58,249 nucleotides of DNA from Amycolatopsis circi (GTDB taxonomy: Bacteria; Actinomycetota; Actinomycetes; Mycobacteriales; Pseudonocardiaceae), in the NCBI RefSeq assembly GCF_003385235.1, contig NZ_PQIA01000049.1, positions 1 to 58,249 of the forward strand. The letters run 5' to 3'. Under the pieces are notes generated by a model. That model searched no databases, was not told the DNA's origin, and saw only the letters and a list, made by a program, of their open reading frames with translations. The stretch's first letter is position 1. Every line of letters begins with the position of its first letter. Both the position numbers and the translations under genes were made by a program. Shown here piece after piece: positions 50,080 through 58,249 of the stretch.

Positions 50080-51576
50080 TCAAGCGGGGACCGGGTTCCG
50101 GAGGTCGGCGGCGCGCGCGGCGAGCGTCTTCCGGTCGATCTTGCGGTTCGAATTCAGCGGGAACTCCTCGACGTGCTCGTACCGCCGCGGGATCACGCCC
50201 TCGGGCAGCACCGCCCGCAACGCCCGCACCAGTTCGATCACCGGACGCCGCGGGCCGGTGTAGAAGACGAACAATTCGGTCCCGCCGTCCCCTTGGACGC
50301 CGAGCGCCACCGCCTGCACCCCGCACGTCTGCAGCGCGTGCTCCACCTCGGTCAGCTCCACGCGCCAGCCGAGCACCTGCACCTGCGAATCGAGCCGCCC
50401 CAGGTAAGCCAGATCGTCCCCGCCAAGACGGCGCACCCGGTCACCGGTGCGGTAGAACCGTTGCCCGTCGCGGTCGAGGAACCGGCCCTTCTCGTCAGCC
50501 GGGTCGAGGTAACCCGGCGTCAACTGCGGTCCGGCGATGGCGAGTTCGCCCTCCCCCGCCTCGTTCTCGTCGAGCAGCAGGTACTCGTGTCCCTCGTGCA
50601 CCGCACCGATCGGCACCACGCCGTTCACCGCTACGCGCGGGGTTTCCTCGTCGTCCCAGCGGTACCCGGCGACGGTGATGGTCAGCTCCGTCGGGCCGTA
50701 GAGGTTCTCAGTCACGGAATTGCCCGCCGCTGCCCGCCAGTCCGCGGTGTCGCGGACGGTCAGCGCTTCCCCGGCGAAGAAGCTCCACCGCAGGCCCGGC
50801 AGCGCGCCCGGGTTGAGACGGCCGGTGCGGCGCACCAGATCGATCGCACTCGGCGTGGAGAACCACACGGTGAGGCCGCGCTCCTCCACGAACGCGGGCA
50901 CGTTCCGGTACGCCGCGCCCGGCAGGACCACCGCTTCCGCACCCGCGCCCCAGGCGCAGAAGAGGTCGAACATCGCGCAGTCGAAGTTCAGGTCGAACGT
51001 CTGGGAGAAGACGTCGTCCGGGGTGAAGTCGTACCGCGCGTCGAGCAGGCCGAAGTAGTGCTCGGTGGAGCCGTGGCCGATCCGGACTCCCTTCGGCCGT
51101 CCCGTGGAGCCCGAGGTGAAGAGCACGTACGCGGAGTCCTCAGGCCGCACGTCCTTGGGCTCACTGAGGGCTTGGGCCGCTTTCAGTCCTTTCTGCCTGA
51201 CCTCCGGAGCCAGCAGGGTCTTCACCGACGGAGCGACGGTCAGGCCGCGTTCGTCGGCGATGAGCGCGTCCACCTCCGCGGCCTCGACCATCTGCGCGGT
51301 TCGGGCCTCCGGGAAGTCCGGCCGCAGCGGGACGACCGTCGCCCCCGCGTACAGCCCGGCCAGAATCCCGGCGTAGGCGGTGACGCCCTTCCCGGCCAGC
51401 ACCCCTACCGTGCGGGCGCCGGACTCGGCCAGCGCCCCGCCCCACAGCAACGCCCGCTCGTGCAATTCGCCGTAGGTCAGCGTCTGCCCGCCGACGCTGA
51501 CCGCCGGCCGGGACTCGGAACGGGCCAGCCCGCGCAGAAACCGCGCGTGCAGTCCCGAGGTGGTCGTCGTGTCCAT
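50080..51576 (-). CDS. Amino-acid adenylation/transfer enzyme, VinM-like (amine capping)
   Basis: A 498-residue adenylate-forming enzyme starting at an ATG with GGAGGA about 7 nt upstream; longer in-frame starts reach 51696 but read through the promoter region. P-loop FTSGSTGRPKG, YGPTE, TGDRVRR and NSNRKIDRK (catalytic Lys) are all present, as in NRPS A domains and DltA, but there is no carrier domain. The pocket helix reads FDLNFDCAMFDLF. VinM adenylates L-alanine and joins it to the amine of 3-aminoisobutyryl-VinL, protecting it during chain growth. The same function is inferred, with alanine likely but not proven. Divergent from the ACP gene. Confidence 0.9.
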   Translation of the reverse strand: MDTTTTSGLHARFLRGLARSESRPAVSVGGQTLTYGELHERALLWGGALAESGARTVGVLAGKGVTAYAGILAGLYAGATVVPLRPDFPEARTAQMVEAAEVDALIADERGLTVAPSVKTLLAPEVRQKGLKAAQALSEPKDVRPEDSAYVLFTSGSTGRPKGVRIGHGSTEHYFGLLDARYDFTPDDVFSQTFDLNFDCAMFDLFCAWGAGAEAVVLPGAAYRNVPAFVEERGLTVWFSTPSAIDLVRRTGRLNPGALPGLRWSFFAGEALTVRDTADWRAAAGNSVTENLYGPTELTITVAGYRWDDEETPRVAVNGVVPIGAVHEGHEYLLLDENEAGEGELAIAGPQLTPGYLDPADEKGRFLDRDGQRFYRTGDRVRRLGGDDLAYLGRLDSQVQVLGWRVELTEVEHALQTCGVQAVALGVQGDGGTELFVFYTGPRRPVIELVRALRAVLPEGVIPRRYEHVEEFPLNSNRKIDRKTLAARAADLRNPVPA

Positions 51577-51809
51577 CGTGGTCCTCCGCGTACTGTGCCG
51601 ATCGCTGCCAACCCGACCACAGTCACGGCCTCGTGGCTTCGTAGCAACGGTTGCGTGCCGGGTGGGGGGTCGGCCTGCTTTTGGCCGGATTAGCAATAGG
51701 GGTGCCGACGCGTCGCCCGGGAGCGGCTGCGCGGGGTAAAGTTCAAAACCGAACCGGGCGGTCGGTTTCCCTGCCTGGTGAAGTGCCCGACCCAGCCACC
51801 GGAGTAGCC

Positions 51810-52055
51810 ATGTGGGACAGCTCTTTCGACGAAGCCCTCCGCCCGTACCTCCCGTTCCTGCCCGCCGACGAGGCGCTGAGCCCCGAGACCCCGCTCAAGG
51901 AGTACGGCCTCGACTCGCTCGCCACGGTGGAACTGCTGGCGGTGCTGGAGGAGAAGTACAACGTCCGGTTCTCCGACGACGCGCTGAACCTGGAGACGTT
52001 CGAGAACCCCGGACGCCTCTGGACGACGCTGTCGAAGCTGCAGCCGGCTAGCTGA
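51810..52055 (+). CDS. Discrete acyl carrier protein (VinL-like)
   Basis: An 81-residue protein with GGAG 5 nt before the ATG at 51810; an apparent earlier start at 51651 lies in the promoter. The phosphopantetheine site is EYGLDSLATVELL. VinL carries 3-methylaspartate through decarboxylation and capping; the same is expected here. It is the only plus-strand gene of the starter set. The last 8 nt overlap the end of the convergent acyltransferase gene, so the two transcripts run into each other. A weak TAGGGG half-site lies about 110 bp upstream. Confidence 0.93.
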   Translation: MWDSSFDEALRPYLPFLPADEALSPETPLKEYGLDSLATVELLAVLEEKYNVRFSDDALNLETFENPGRLWTTLSKLQPAS

Positions 52056-53007
52056 CCCGCGAGGGACCCGCGCCGCGCCGCCGCGGCTGCAGCGCGAGCC
52101 GCGGGTTCACCGTGGTCACCTCGAACCGGCTGGTAGTGGCGCGGACGCGGCCGAACAGCGTGTCCGGCCCGGCCACCCACAGCTTGCGCACGCCGAGTTG
52201 TTCGAGCGACGAGACGACGTCCGGCCAGCGCAGCGGCTCGACGATGCTGTCCAGCAGCATCGTGCGGACCTGCTCGCCGGACCGCAGCACCGAACCGTCC
52301 TGGTCAGCGATGATCGGAAGGAGGGGATCATGGAAGTCGAGGCCGCCCAGCACCTCGTCCTCGGCCTTGCGCCGCAACGCGCCGAACGCGCGCGAGTGCA
52401 GCGGAGGACGCATCGTGTACAGCGACAGGCCGCCCATGCTCCGCACGGTCTGCTTGAGCCAGTCGAGGTTCCGCTCCCGCACCGAGACCATGTAGAAGTC
52501 GTGGTCGATGTAGCAGGAGATGTCGGCCCATTCGCCGCGCCCGTCGAGTTCCGTCAGCGCGTCGCGCAGTTTCTCTTCCGGGGTGCGGACGAACGAGTGC
52601 GTGACGACGTCGGTGTGCTCGGTCGCGAAGAACTCGTCGAGGCATTGCGCGAGCTTCGCGGTCATCCACACCGCGTCCGGGAAAGTCAGCGCACCGGCAT
52701 ACACGCTGGCCGGTTTCTCGCCGAAACTCGGGCCGGTGCAGTAGTCCGGGCTCATCCCGTACTCCTGTTCGGCCCACTCGGCGAGCGCGACGCAGGTGAG
52801 CATGAACCCGACCTGGGCGTACTCGGAGTAGTCGCCCTCGGCCTCGCGGAAGCGGTCGACCAGCGAGTAGCCCAGCCGGTCGTCGGCGTCCTTGATGAGC
52901 CTGCGCGCGAACGGGTTGATGAGCAGGAACTTGCCGAAGTCGACGAACCGGCACGGGCTCATCCCGGGGAACACGACCGCCGATCCGGCCTGGCTGGCCT
53001 CATCCAT
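52048..53007 (-). CDS. Stand-alone acyltransferase, VinK-like
   Basis: A 319-residue malonyltransferase-fold protein with the nucleophile in TGPSFGE (Ser94) and a catalytic-type histidine in PPLHSRAFG (His204). GPSxGE rather than GHSxGE is what stand-alone VinK-type enzymes show. VinK moves the dipeptidyl starter from VinL to the loading ACP of VinP1. The first PKS here also begins with a bare ACP, which fits. Its start overlaps the stop of the peptidase gene by 8 nt. Confidence 0.92.
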   Translation of the reverse strand: MDEASQAGSAVVFPGMSPCRFVDFGKFLLINPFARRLIKDADDRLGYSLVDRFREAEGDYSEYAQVGFMLTCVALAEWAEQEYGMSPDYCTGPSFGEKPASVYAGALTFPDAVWMTAKLAQCLDEFFATEHTDVVTHSFVRTPEEKLRDALTELDGRGEWADISCYIDHDFYMVSVRERNLDWLKQTVRSMGGLSLYTMRPPLHSRAFGALRRKAEDEVLGGLDFHDPLLPIIADQDGSVLRSGEQVRTMLLDSIVEPLRWPDVVSSLEQLGVRKLWVAGPDTLFGRVRATTSRFEVTTVNPRLALQPRRRGAGPSRVS

Positions 53008-53932
53008 GACTGGCGACCTCTCTTTCGGCGGGGGAATGGACTTCCTGCAGGAAACCCAGCAGGATTTCGCGGAACCGTTCCGGCTCCTCGAGATGGGGGA
53101 CGTGGCTCGATTCCGGGAGGATCTCCCAGCGCACGTCGTGGATCCGGTCGTAGTACGGCTGCACGGTGGCCGGGGTGGCCTCGTCGTGCGCGCCGGAAAT
53201 GAGCAGGGTCGGCACCTCGATGTCGTCGAGGCGGTCGATCACCGAGTAGTCCGCGAGCGTGCCGGTGACGGTGAACTCGCTGGGGCCGTTCATCACCGAG
53301 TAAACGGTGTTGTTGTCGGCCATCTCCATGAACGAGGCGACATAGTCGGCGGGCCACGGCAGCACGCGGCAGACGTGCCGGTCGTAGAAGACGCGCATGA
53401 GGTCGAAGTACTCCTGCGTGTCCGTGGTGCCCGCCGTTTCGTGCGCTCGCAGGCCTTCGTCGACGCCGGGCGGGAGCAGCGCGCGCAGCCGGTCCATCTC
53501 GCTGCGCCACAGCTCGTACGACGCCGGCGAGTTGGCGATCACCAGCCCGCGCAGGCCGTCCGGACGCTCGGCGGCGTGCCGCGCGACGACCAGGCCGCCC
53601 CACGACTGTCCATAGAGGACGTAGTTGTCCTCGATGCCGAGCCGGTGCACCAGGTTGTCCAGCTCGTCGCCGAACAGCTCCGGGTCCCAGAACCCGGGTC
53701 CGGCGTCCGGCAGCCGGGTGGACCCGCCGCTGCCGAGCTGGTCGTAGTGCACGACCGGGAATCCGTGCTCGGCGAGTTCGGCCAGGCTCAGCAGGTAGTC
53801 GTGCGTGCTGCCCGGCCCGCCGTGCACGACGACCACCGCGGGCGCCGCTCCTCCCGGTTGCCCGGTGACCCGGTACCAGGTGCGGTGCTCGCCGAACGGG
53901 ACCCAGCCTTTCGCGGCGGGCTCCAGAGCCAT
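53000..53932 (-). CDS. Amidohydrolase/proline iminopeptidase-family enzyme, VinJ-like
   Basis: A 310-residue S33 alpha/beta hydrolase. ATG 53932 has GAGG 8 nt upstream; ATG 53938 and GTG 53941 are in frame but crowd the ribosome site. Oxyanion motif HGGPGSTHDY, nucleophile in GQSWGGLV, acid in SGAHDEATP and histidine in SSHVPHLEE. VinJ removes the capping amino acid from the full-length chain on the PKS so that the free amine can attack the TE-bound ester. It is co-translated with the acyltransferase (8-nt overlap) and divergent from the glycosyltransferase. Confidence 0.93.
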   Translation of the reverse strand: MALEPAAKGWVPFGEHRTWYRVTGQPGGAAPAVVVVHGGPGSTHDYLLSLAELAEHGFPVVHYDQLGSGGSTRLPDAGPGFWDPELFGDELDNLVHRLGIEDNYVLYGQSWGGLVVARHAAERPDGLRGLVIANSPASYELWRSEMDRLRALLPPGVDEGLRAHETAGTTDTQEYFDLMRVFYDRHVCRVLPWPADYVASFMEMADNNTVYSVMNGPSEFTVTGTLADYSVIDRLDDIEVPTLLISGAHDEATPATVQPYYDRIHDVRWEILPESSHVPHLEEPERFREILLGFLQEVHSPAEREVASHG

Positions 53933-54025
53933 GCTCATCACCTCGTTCGCCTCCCTCGTCCGTCTCCGGCGCAGCGCGGCCGGATCCGGTTACCTGTCTA
54001 TCCGCCGCGGCCCGCGCGCCACTAG

Positions 54026-54045
54026 CCCCTAAGGGGCATCTAAAG
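54026..54045 (-). promoter_or_regulatory. CTTTAG/TTAGGGG repeat site upstream of the peptidase operon
   Basis: Minus strand reads CTTTAGATGCCCCTTAGGGG, the same 20-bp layout as the site at 9034-9053, ending 94 bp before the peptidase start. CCCCTAAGGGG also makes it palindromic. Another symmetric word, AGGGGTCCCCT, lies at 54079-54089 toward the glycosyltransferase. Confidence 0.5.
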
Positions 54046-54166
54046 CCGAGCCAAATCCTCCTGCCCGGCACCGGATTCAGGGGTCCCCTACCGGGTGGGC
54101 CTGGGCCTGGCGCGGCCCTACCGTTTCCCTTGCCCTCTCTGCGACTACGAACCCGGAGCTGCCACG

Positions 54167-55429
54167 ATGCGCGTGATGCTGATGGTCTTCCCGACGAGGA
54201 CGCACGTTTACAGCATGGCTCCGGTGGGCTGGGCGCTGGCCGCGGCCGGGCACGAGGTGCGCTTCGTCGGGCAGCGCAACCCGCGCGAGGTCGCGTCGTT
54301 CACCGAAACCGGGCTGGACGCCATGTGGTTCGGCGACGAACTCGACATCGCCCGCCACCGGCAGCAGCAGGTCGACGGCAACAACGCGATGCACGGCGAA
54401 TTCCGGCTCTCGGAAAGCCGTCCCGAGCGCTACACCGACGAGTACGTGCGCAACGTGTACGAGCATTGGGTCGACGTGTTCCGCTGGACCACGCCTGACC
54501 TGCTGCTCGACGAACTCGTCCGCTTCGCCCGGCAGTGGCAGCCGGACCTCGTGGTGTGGGACCCGCTGATCTACGCCGCGCCGATCGTCGCGCACGCCAT
54601 GGGGGTGCCGCACCTGCGGATGATGTACGCCGCCGACCAGACCGCCCGCATCGGCGCGCAGTACCGCGACCTCAGAGCCAGCCGCCCTGAGGACAGCTCG
54701 CCGGACCCGTTCGAGACGTGGATGTCCGCCGAGGTCGGCCGGTTCGGAGCCGACTACGACGAAGCCCTCCGCTACGGCGTGCGGACCATCGACTGTCATC
54801 CGTCGTATCTGCGTTACGACGGCGTGGACGTCGACTACCTCCCGGCCCGGTTCGTGCCGCAGAACAAGCCGATGGCGATCCCTTCCTGGGTGCTGGACCG
54901 GCCGGAGCGGCCGCGAGTGATGCTCACCCTCGGCATCTCCAACCGGCAGACGCTCGGCGTCGAGGAGACCTCCGTCGGGGACCTGCTGGACGGGCTCGCC
55001 GACCTCGACATCGAAGTGATCGCCACGCTCAACGCGGAACAGCTCGCGTCCGTGCGCGCGATCCCGGACAACGTCCGCGCGGTCGATTTCGTGCCGATGA
55101 ACGAACTCCTCGCCTCGTGCTCCGCGATCGTGCACCAGGGCGGCGGCGCGACGATCGGCAACGCGGTGGTGAACGGCGTCCCGCAGCTGGTCATCCCGGG
55201 CACCACGTGGAGCGAACGCGGCTCCGCGGTGGCTCAGGTGAAGCGCGGCAACGGATTGCTGGTGGACCTCGAGGACGTGACGTCGTCGAGCGTCCGCGAC
55301 GGAGTGTGCCGGCTGTTGGAAGAACCGTCCTTTCGAGACTGTGCGCTCGAGGTGCGCGACGAGATGCTGGCGACGCCCACTCTCGACGACCTCGTGCCGG
55401 AACTGGAACGGATCGCGCGATGCCCGTGA
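54167..55429 (+). CDS. GT1 family antibiotic glycosyltransferase (DesVII/VinC type)
   Basis: A 420-residue GT-B enzyme; ATG 54167 with GGAG about 10 nt upstream begins the MRVMLMVFPTRTHVYSMAPV motif usual for this family, so the longer frame from 54095 is rejected. The C-terminal sugar-nucleotide site is IVHQGGGATIGNAVVNGVPQ and GTTWSERGSA. The length and wording match macrolide and macrolactam glycosyltransferases such as VinC and DesVII. No DesVIII-like helper is present in the window. It is the best candidate for adding the aminopentose made by the 9161-12278 genes. The last 10 nt overlap the histidine kinase gene. Confidence 0.93.
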   Translation: MRVMLMVFPTRTHVYSMAPVGWALAAAGHEVRFVGQRNPREVASFTETGLDAMWFGDELDIARHRQQQVDGNNAMHGEFRLSESRPERYTDEYVRNVYEHWVDVFRWTTPDLLLDELVRFARQWQPDLVVWDPLIYAAPIVAHAMGVPHLRMMYAADQTARIGAQYRDLRASRPEDSSPDPFETWMSAEVGRFGADYDEALRYGVRTIDCHPSYLRYDGVDVDYLPARFVPQNKPMAIPSWVLDRPERPRVMLTLGISNRQTLGVEETSVGDLLDGLADLDIEVIATLNAEQLASVRAIPDNVRAVDFVPMNELLASCSAIVHQGGGATIGNAVVNGVPQLVIPGTTWSERGSAVAQVKRGNGLLVDLEDVTSSSVRDGVCRLLEEPSFRDCALEVRDEMLATPTLDDLVPELERIARCP

Positions 55430-56535
55430 CGCGGCCGCCGACCATGCGGACGATCGGGTTTCTCGTGCTAAGCCTCCCGATCCGGCTCGCGGCGTTCGTG
55501 CTGATCCTGGTGACCATGCTGGTCGGCGTCGGGACGACAATGCTGTGGATCGGCATCCCGATCCTGTTGGTCGCGACCTCCTTGATGCGTTCGTACTGTG
55601 CCTTCGAACGCCGTTGGGCGCACCAGATGCTCGGCGTGACCATTGCCGAACCGGTCCGCCGCCGTCCGGCCGGCCCGGGCATGCTCGCGGTGTGGCAGGC
55701 GCGGCTGCTCGACCCCGCCACCTGGCGCGAGTTCGCGTTCGTGCTGATCGCTTTTCCGTTGGGCATCGTGGAATTCGTGGCGGGCGTCGTGTCCACCGCG
55801 GTACCTCCTTTCGGGATTTTCGTGGCACCGCGCATCGGGGCGATGCACGGCGAACTGGCAACGTCGTTCCTCGGCCCGAACCGCACCGCGCAACTGGAAG
55901 CGCGCACGGTGCAGCTGCAGAACTCGCGAGCACGCGGAGTGGACGCGGTGGAGGCCGAACGACGCCGGATCGAACGCGATCTGCACGACGGCGCACAGCA
56001 GCGGCTGGTGTCCGTCGCGATGAGCCTGGGCCGGGCCCAGCTCAAACTCGATCTCGACGACCCGACCGCGGTCCGCGAACTCATCGGAGCCGCGCACGCC
56101 GACGCGAAACTCGCGGTTTCGGAGTTGCGCGACCTGGCGCGCGGCATCTACCCGCCGGTGCTCCAGGATCGTGGCCTGGACGCAGCGTTGTCTTCTCTTA
56201 CCGCAAGAATGCCTATCCCTATTGAGGTCGAGGTTACCGTACAACCCCGTCCTCCCGCACCTGTGGAAACGACGACGTACTTCATCGTGAGCGAAACGCT
56301 CGCCAACGTGACCAAACATTCCGGCGCCGACCGCGCGTCCGTGCGAGTGACCCGCGACGACGACACCGTGGTCGTCGAAATCACCGACAACGGCCACGGC
56401 GGCGCGTCGATGCGCCCCGGCGGCGGTCTGACCGGCTTGGCCGACCGCGCCGCCACGATCGACGGTGTGCTCACCGTCGTCAGCCCCGCCGGCGGCCCCA
56501 CCGTCGTGCGAGCCGATCTGCCCGTCCGCTGGTGA
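55420..56535 (+). CDS. Membrane sensor histidine kinase, NarL/DesK type
   Basis: A 371-residue protein; its ATG at 55420 overlaps the glycosyltransferase end by 10 nt, which suggests coupled expression. Four hydrophobic segments lie in the first 135 residues (about 13-35, 40-55, 105-122, 122-137), typical of the putative-sensor domain. HisKA_3 motif IERDLHDGAQQRL gives the phospho-acceptor His189. The ATPase has SETLANVTKHSG and DNGHGG and a GLTGLADR G-box. It partners the response regulator 22 bp downstream. Confidence 0.93.
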   Translation: MPVTRPPTMRTIGFLVLSLPIRLAAFVLILVTMLVGVGTTMLWIGIPILLVATSLMRSYCAFERRWAHQMLGVTIAEPVRRRPAGPGMLAVWQARLLDPATWREFAFVLIAFPLGIVEFVAGVVSTAVPPFGIFVAPRIGAMHGELATSFLGPNRTAQLEARTVQLQNSRARGVDAVEAERRRIERDLHDGAQQRLVSVAMSLGRAQLKLDLDDPTAVRELIGAAHADAKLAVSELRDLARGIYPPVLQDRGLDAALSSLTARMPIPIEVEVTVQPRPPAPVETTTYFIVSETLANVTKHSGADRASVRVTRDDDTVVVEITDNGHGGASMRPGGGLTGLADRAATIDGVLTVVSPAGGPTVVRADLPVRW

Positions 56536-56557
56536 ATCCTGTTGTGGAGGCAAGAAA

Positions 56558-57211
56558 ATGCGCGTCGTGATCGCGGAAGACTCGGTGTTGTTGCGCGCCG
56601 GAGTGCAAAGCCTGCTGGCGGACGTCGGCATCGAAACCGCCGCCGCGGTGGACAACGGCGACGACATGTTGGTGGCCATCCGAGACCACCGCCCCGACCT
56701 GGTCATCGCCGACGTCCGGATGCCCCCGACCTTCACCGACGAGGGCCTGCGCGCAGCTTTGGCCGCCCGCAAGGAAATCCCCGGCCTGCCGGTGCTGGTG
56801 GTGTCGCAGTATGTCGAAGGAAGCTATGCGGTAGACCTGATTGCGGAAGGCACCTCCGGCGTCGGCTACCTGCTGAAGGAACGAGTCGCCGATGTCGCGG
56901 ACTTCCTGGAAGCAGTCCGCCGCGTCGCCGGCGGAGGCTCGGCGATCGACCCGGACGTGGTCGCGCAGATGCTGTCCCGCAGCCGGGATCCGTTGGAGGC
57001 CTTGACTGCACGGGAGACCGAGGTGCTGGCGCAGATGGCACAGGGCCTGTCGAACACGGCCATCGCCAAGGCCCTGGTGGTGACTCAGGGAGCGGTCGAG
57101 AACCACATCAGCAACATCTTCGCGAAGCTCGGCCTGGAGGCAAGCCGGGACCAGAACCGCCGCATCCGCGCCGTTCTGACCTACCTGGACAGCACCGCCG
57201 TGCACGCCTGA
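56558..57211 (+). CDS. NarL/LuxR-type response regulator
   Basis: A 217-residue protein with GGAGG 8 nt before the ATG; a longer frame from 56465 lies inside the kinase gene. The receiver domain has acidic pair Glu7/Asp8, phospho-acceptor Asp52 (IADVRMPP), Ser83 and Lys107. A LuxR HTH occupies about residues 145-205 (LTARETEVLAQMAQGLSNTA, then VENHISNIFAKLGL). It forms a two-component pair with the preceding kinase. The signal and targets are unknown; its coupling to the glycosyltransferase suggests cluster-linked control or self-protection. Confidence 0.94.
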   Translation: MRVVIAEDSVLLRAGVQSLLADVGIETAAAVDNGDDMLVAIRDHRPDLVIADVRMPPTFTDEGLRAALAARKEIPGLPVLVVSQYVEGSYAVDLIAEGTSGVGYLLKERVADVADFLEAVRRVAGGGSAIDPDVVAQMLSRSRDPLEALTARETEVLAQMAQGLSNTAIAKALVVTQGAVENHISNIFAKLGLEASRDQNRRIRAVLTYLDSTAVHA

Positions 57212-57779
57212 GCCCCAGACCGCCGCCTCCGCGCGGTCCAAAGCTTCCTGAAGCCAGCTGCCATCGCACCGGCAACGGGTAGGGATCGTGGACCCGGCGC
57301 TGCTCTTCTTCGCGCTGCCTGCGAGACGTGACCACCTAGACCGCGCCACCGCGCGCACCTGATTCACCGGATCGATACCGTGCAGATGTTCGACTGGCAG
57401 CGGTAGTTTGGAAATATGGATCTTGGACCTGTCCCCGTGTCGTCCGTTGTGGACGATGTAGTTGTTCTCTTGTGGCGCAACGCTTCCGCCACCCGCCGCC
57501 ATTCGCCACGGCCACTCTTTCACCTGCCGCGGCGCGTTCGGCATGTCGCTCGTCAAATGCTGCTGCAGCGCAACGATTCCACCGACGGTCGGCGTCTGCC
57601 GTCTTCCCTATCGCCCTTGAGACCGCAACTTCGCCCAAGCTGGCGATCTCGAAGACCTGCGCTCCGTGCGGCTGCCGAAGACAGTCATGCCGTCTTGCGG
57701 AAAGTCCGCATCGCCATGCGCCGACGCGGGCCCCGCTCCTTCGCTTCCTTCGCTTCCTTCGAGTCCTGCGCGGACCGAG
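57212..57779. other. 568-bp stretch without a recognised gene
   Basis: Between the response regulator and the AccE-like fragment. Open frames here are short, Arg-rich and without family motifs or ribosome sites, as expected of antisense noise in high-GC DNA. GC is lower around 57400-57480. I see no RNA gene or clear hairpin. Confidence 0.5.
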
Positions 57780-58249
57780 TTATCGCGCCCGCCAGCTCGT
57801 CGCCGGAACAAACCTTGTCGACGGTTGCCGAGGTGACGGCACAGCAACTTCTTCGCGCCCAGCCCCCGCTGCCTGACCGACTGCGGCCAACGCCACCAGG
57901 AGGGCAGCCACTTCCACGTCATCCGGATTCCCACGCACGACACGTACTGCGGGCGTTACCGCCACAGCACGCTGTTCACCGCGCGCCTCGGCAGTTCCGA
58001 ACCCAGCCGAATCCCCCTGCACCGCAAGGGTCTCGACTGTGGCCGCGTCTGCGGCCGTCATCGCATCACACCACCCGCCGACTGCCTCACCAGCCAAATC
58101 CTCTGGCACCGCCGGAGCCTCCGCACTGGCCGCGTCGACAGACGTCATCGCCTCGCACCGCCCACCAACTGCCCCACCAGACCCCAGCCCAGCCAACTCC
58201 CCCGGCGTCCGAGAAGTCCCGGCCGCGGCCGACTCACCCTGCGCAACAA
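57780..58249 (-). CDS. Acyl-CoA carboxylase epsilon-like protein with repeats (5' end beyond window)
   Basis: The minus frame is open to the right edge and stops at 57780. Near its C-terminus it reads PAVRVVRGNPDDVEVAALLV, the signature of AccE, the small epsilon subunit of actinobacterial acyl-CoA carboxylases, and it ends in a SWRAR tail like AccE. Upstream there are two tandem units of about 29 residues beginning AVGGRCEAMTSVDAA and AVGGWCDAMTAADAA. Normal AccE is only about 60-90 residues, so this N-terminal extension is odd. It may supply malonyl-CoA or methylmalonyl-CoA metabolism if the partner beta subunit lies outside the window. Confidence 0.6.
   Translation of the reverse strand, partial: VAQGESAAAGTSRTPGELAGLGSGGAVGGRCEAMTSVDAASAEAPAVPEDLAGEAVGGWCDAMTAADAATVETLAVQGDSAGFGTAEARGEQRAVAVTPAVRVVRGNPDDVEVAALLVALAAVGQAAGAGREEVAVPSPRQPSTRFVPATSWRAR

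Noticed and set aside
50173..51693. Plus-strand frame opposite the capping ligase
   Set aside because: No motifs and it starts inside the minus gene's 3' part; the minus frame has all adenylation motifs.
57472..57943. Short overlapping frames on both strands right of the response regulator
   Set aside because: No ribosome sites and no recognisable motifs; only the frame ending at 57780 resembles a family.

Overview
The window is high-GC actinomycete DNA carrying most of a modular type I polyketide cluster for a glycosylated macrolactam. GTG starts, 4-bp stop/start overlaps, a DUF222/HNH gene and an AccE-like gene point to Pseudonocardiales; an Amycolatopsis-like host is my inference. No rRNA, tRNA, CRISPR array or replication origin was seen.

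Layout. (1) 1-8912, minus: terminal PKS, cut by the left edge, with two modules and the start of a thioesterase. The second module has no ketoreductase. (2) 9161-12278, plus: PIG-L deacetylase, UDP-HexNAc/hexose 6-dehydrogenase and an SDR decarboxylase, a plausible route to an aminopentose (2-amino-2-deoxyxylose, xylosamine type). (3) 12332-15084, minus: a large LuxR (LAL) regulator, followed through a GTGA overlap by a 55-residue protein that is little more than a second LuxR HTH. (4) 15373-22691: a mixed block that separates the PKS genes. It holds DUF222/HNH, a type II thioesterase, a PqqD-like small protein, a TetR/metallo-hydrolase pair, an alpha/beta hydrolase/MerR pair and a short glycosyltransferase. 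(5) 22734-44185, minus: two coupled PKS genes, namely a loading ACP plus three modules, and then one module. (6) 44294-53932: P450 and the complete beta-amino-acid starter set known from vicenistatin. (7) 54167-57211, plus: glycosyltransferase overlapping a NarL-type histidine kinase, then its response regulator. (8) Right edge: an acyl-CoA carboxylase epsilon-like fragment with internal repeats.

How it works, by homology to the vicenistatin (Vin) pathway. Glutamate mutase makes 3-methylaspartate. A stand-alone ligase loads it on a discrete ACP. A PLP enzyme decarboxylates it to 3-aminoisobutyryl-ACP. A second adenylating enzyme caps the amine with an amino acid. A stand-alone acyltransferase moves the capped starter to the PKS loading ACP. 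A peptidase of the proline iminopeptidase family uncaps the finished chain so that the TE can close the lactam. Six extension modules are visible; five carry KR and DH, none has ER, and five AT domains look malonyl-specific. If no further PKS lies left of the window, the product would be a 16-membered polyene lactam with one methyl branch and a 3-oxo amide.

Regulation. A TTAGGGG-type repeat motif recurs upstream of the terminal PKS, the sugar genes, the LAL regulator, the starter operon and the uncapping peptidase, which suggests one shared activator.
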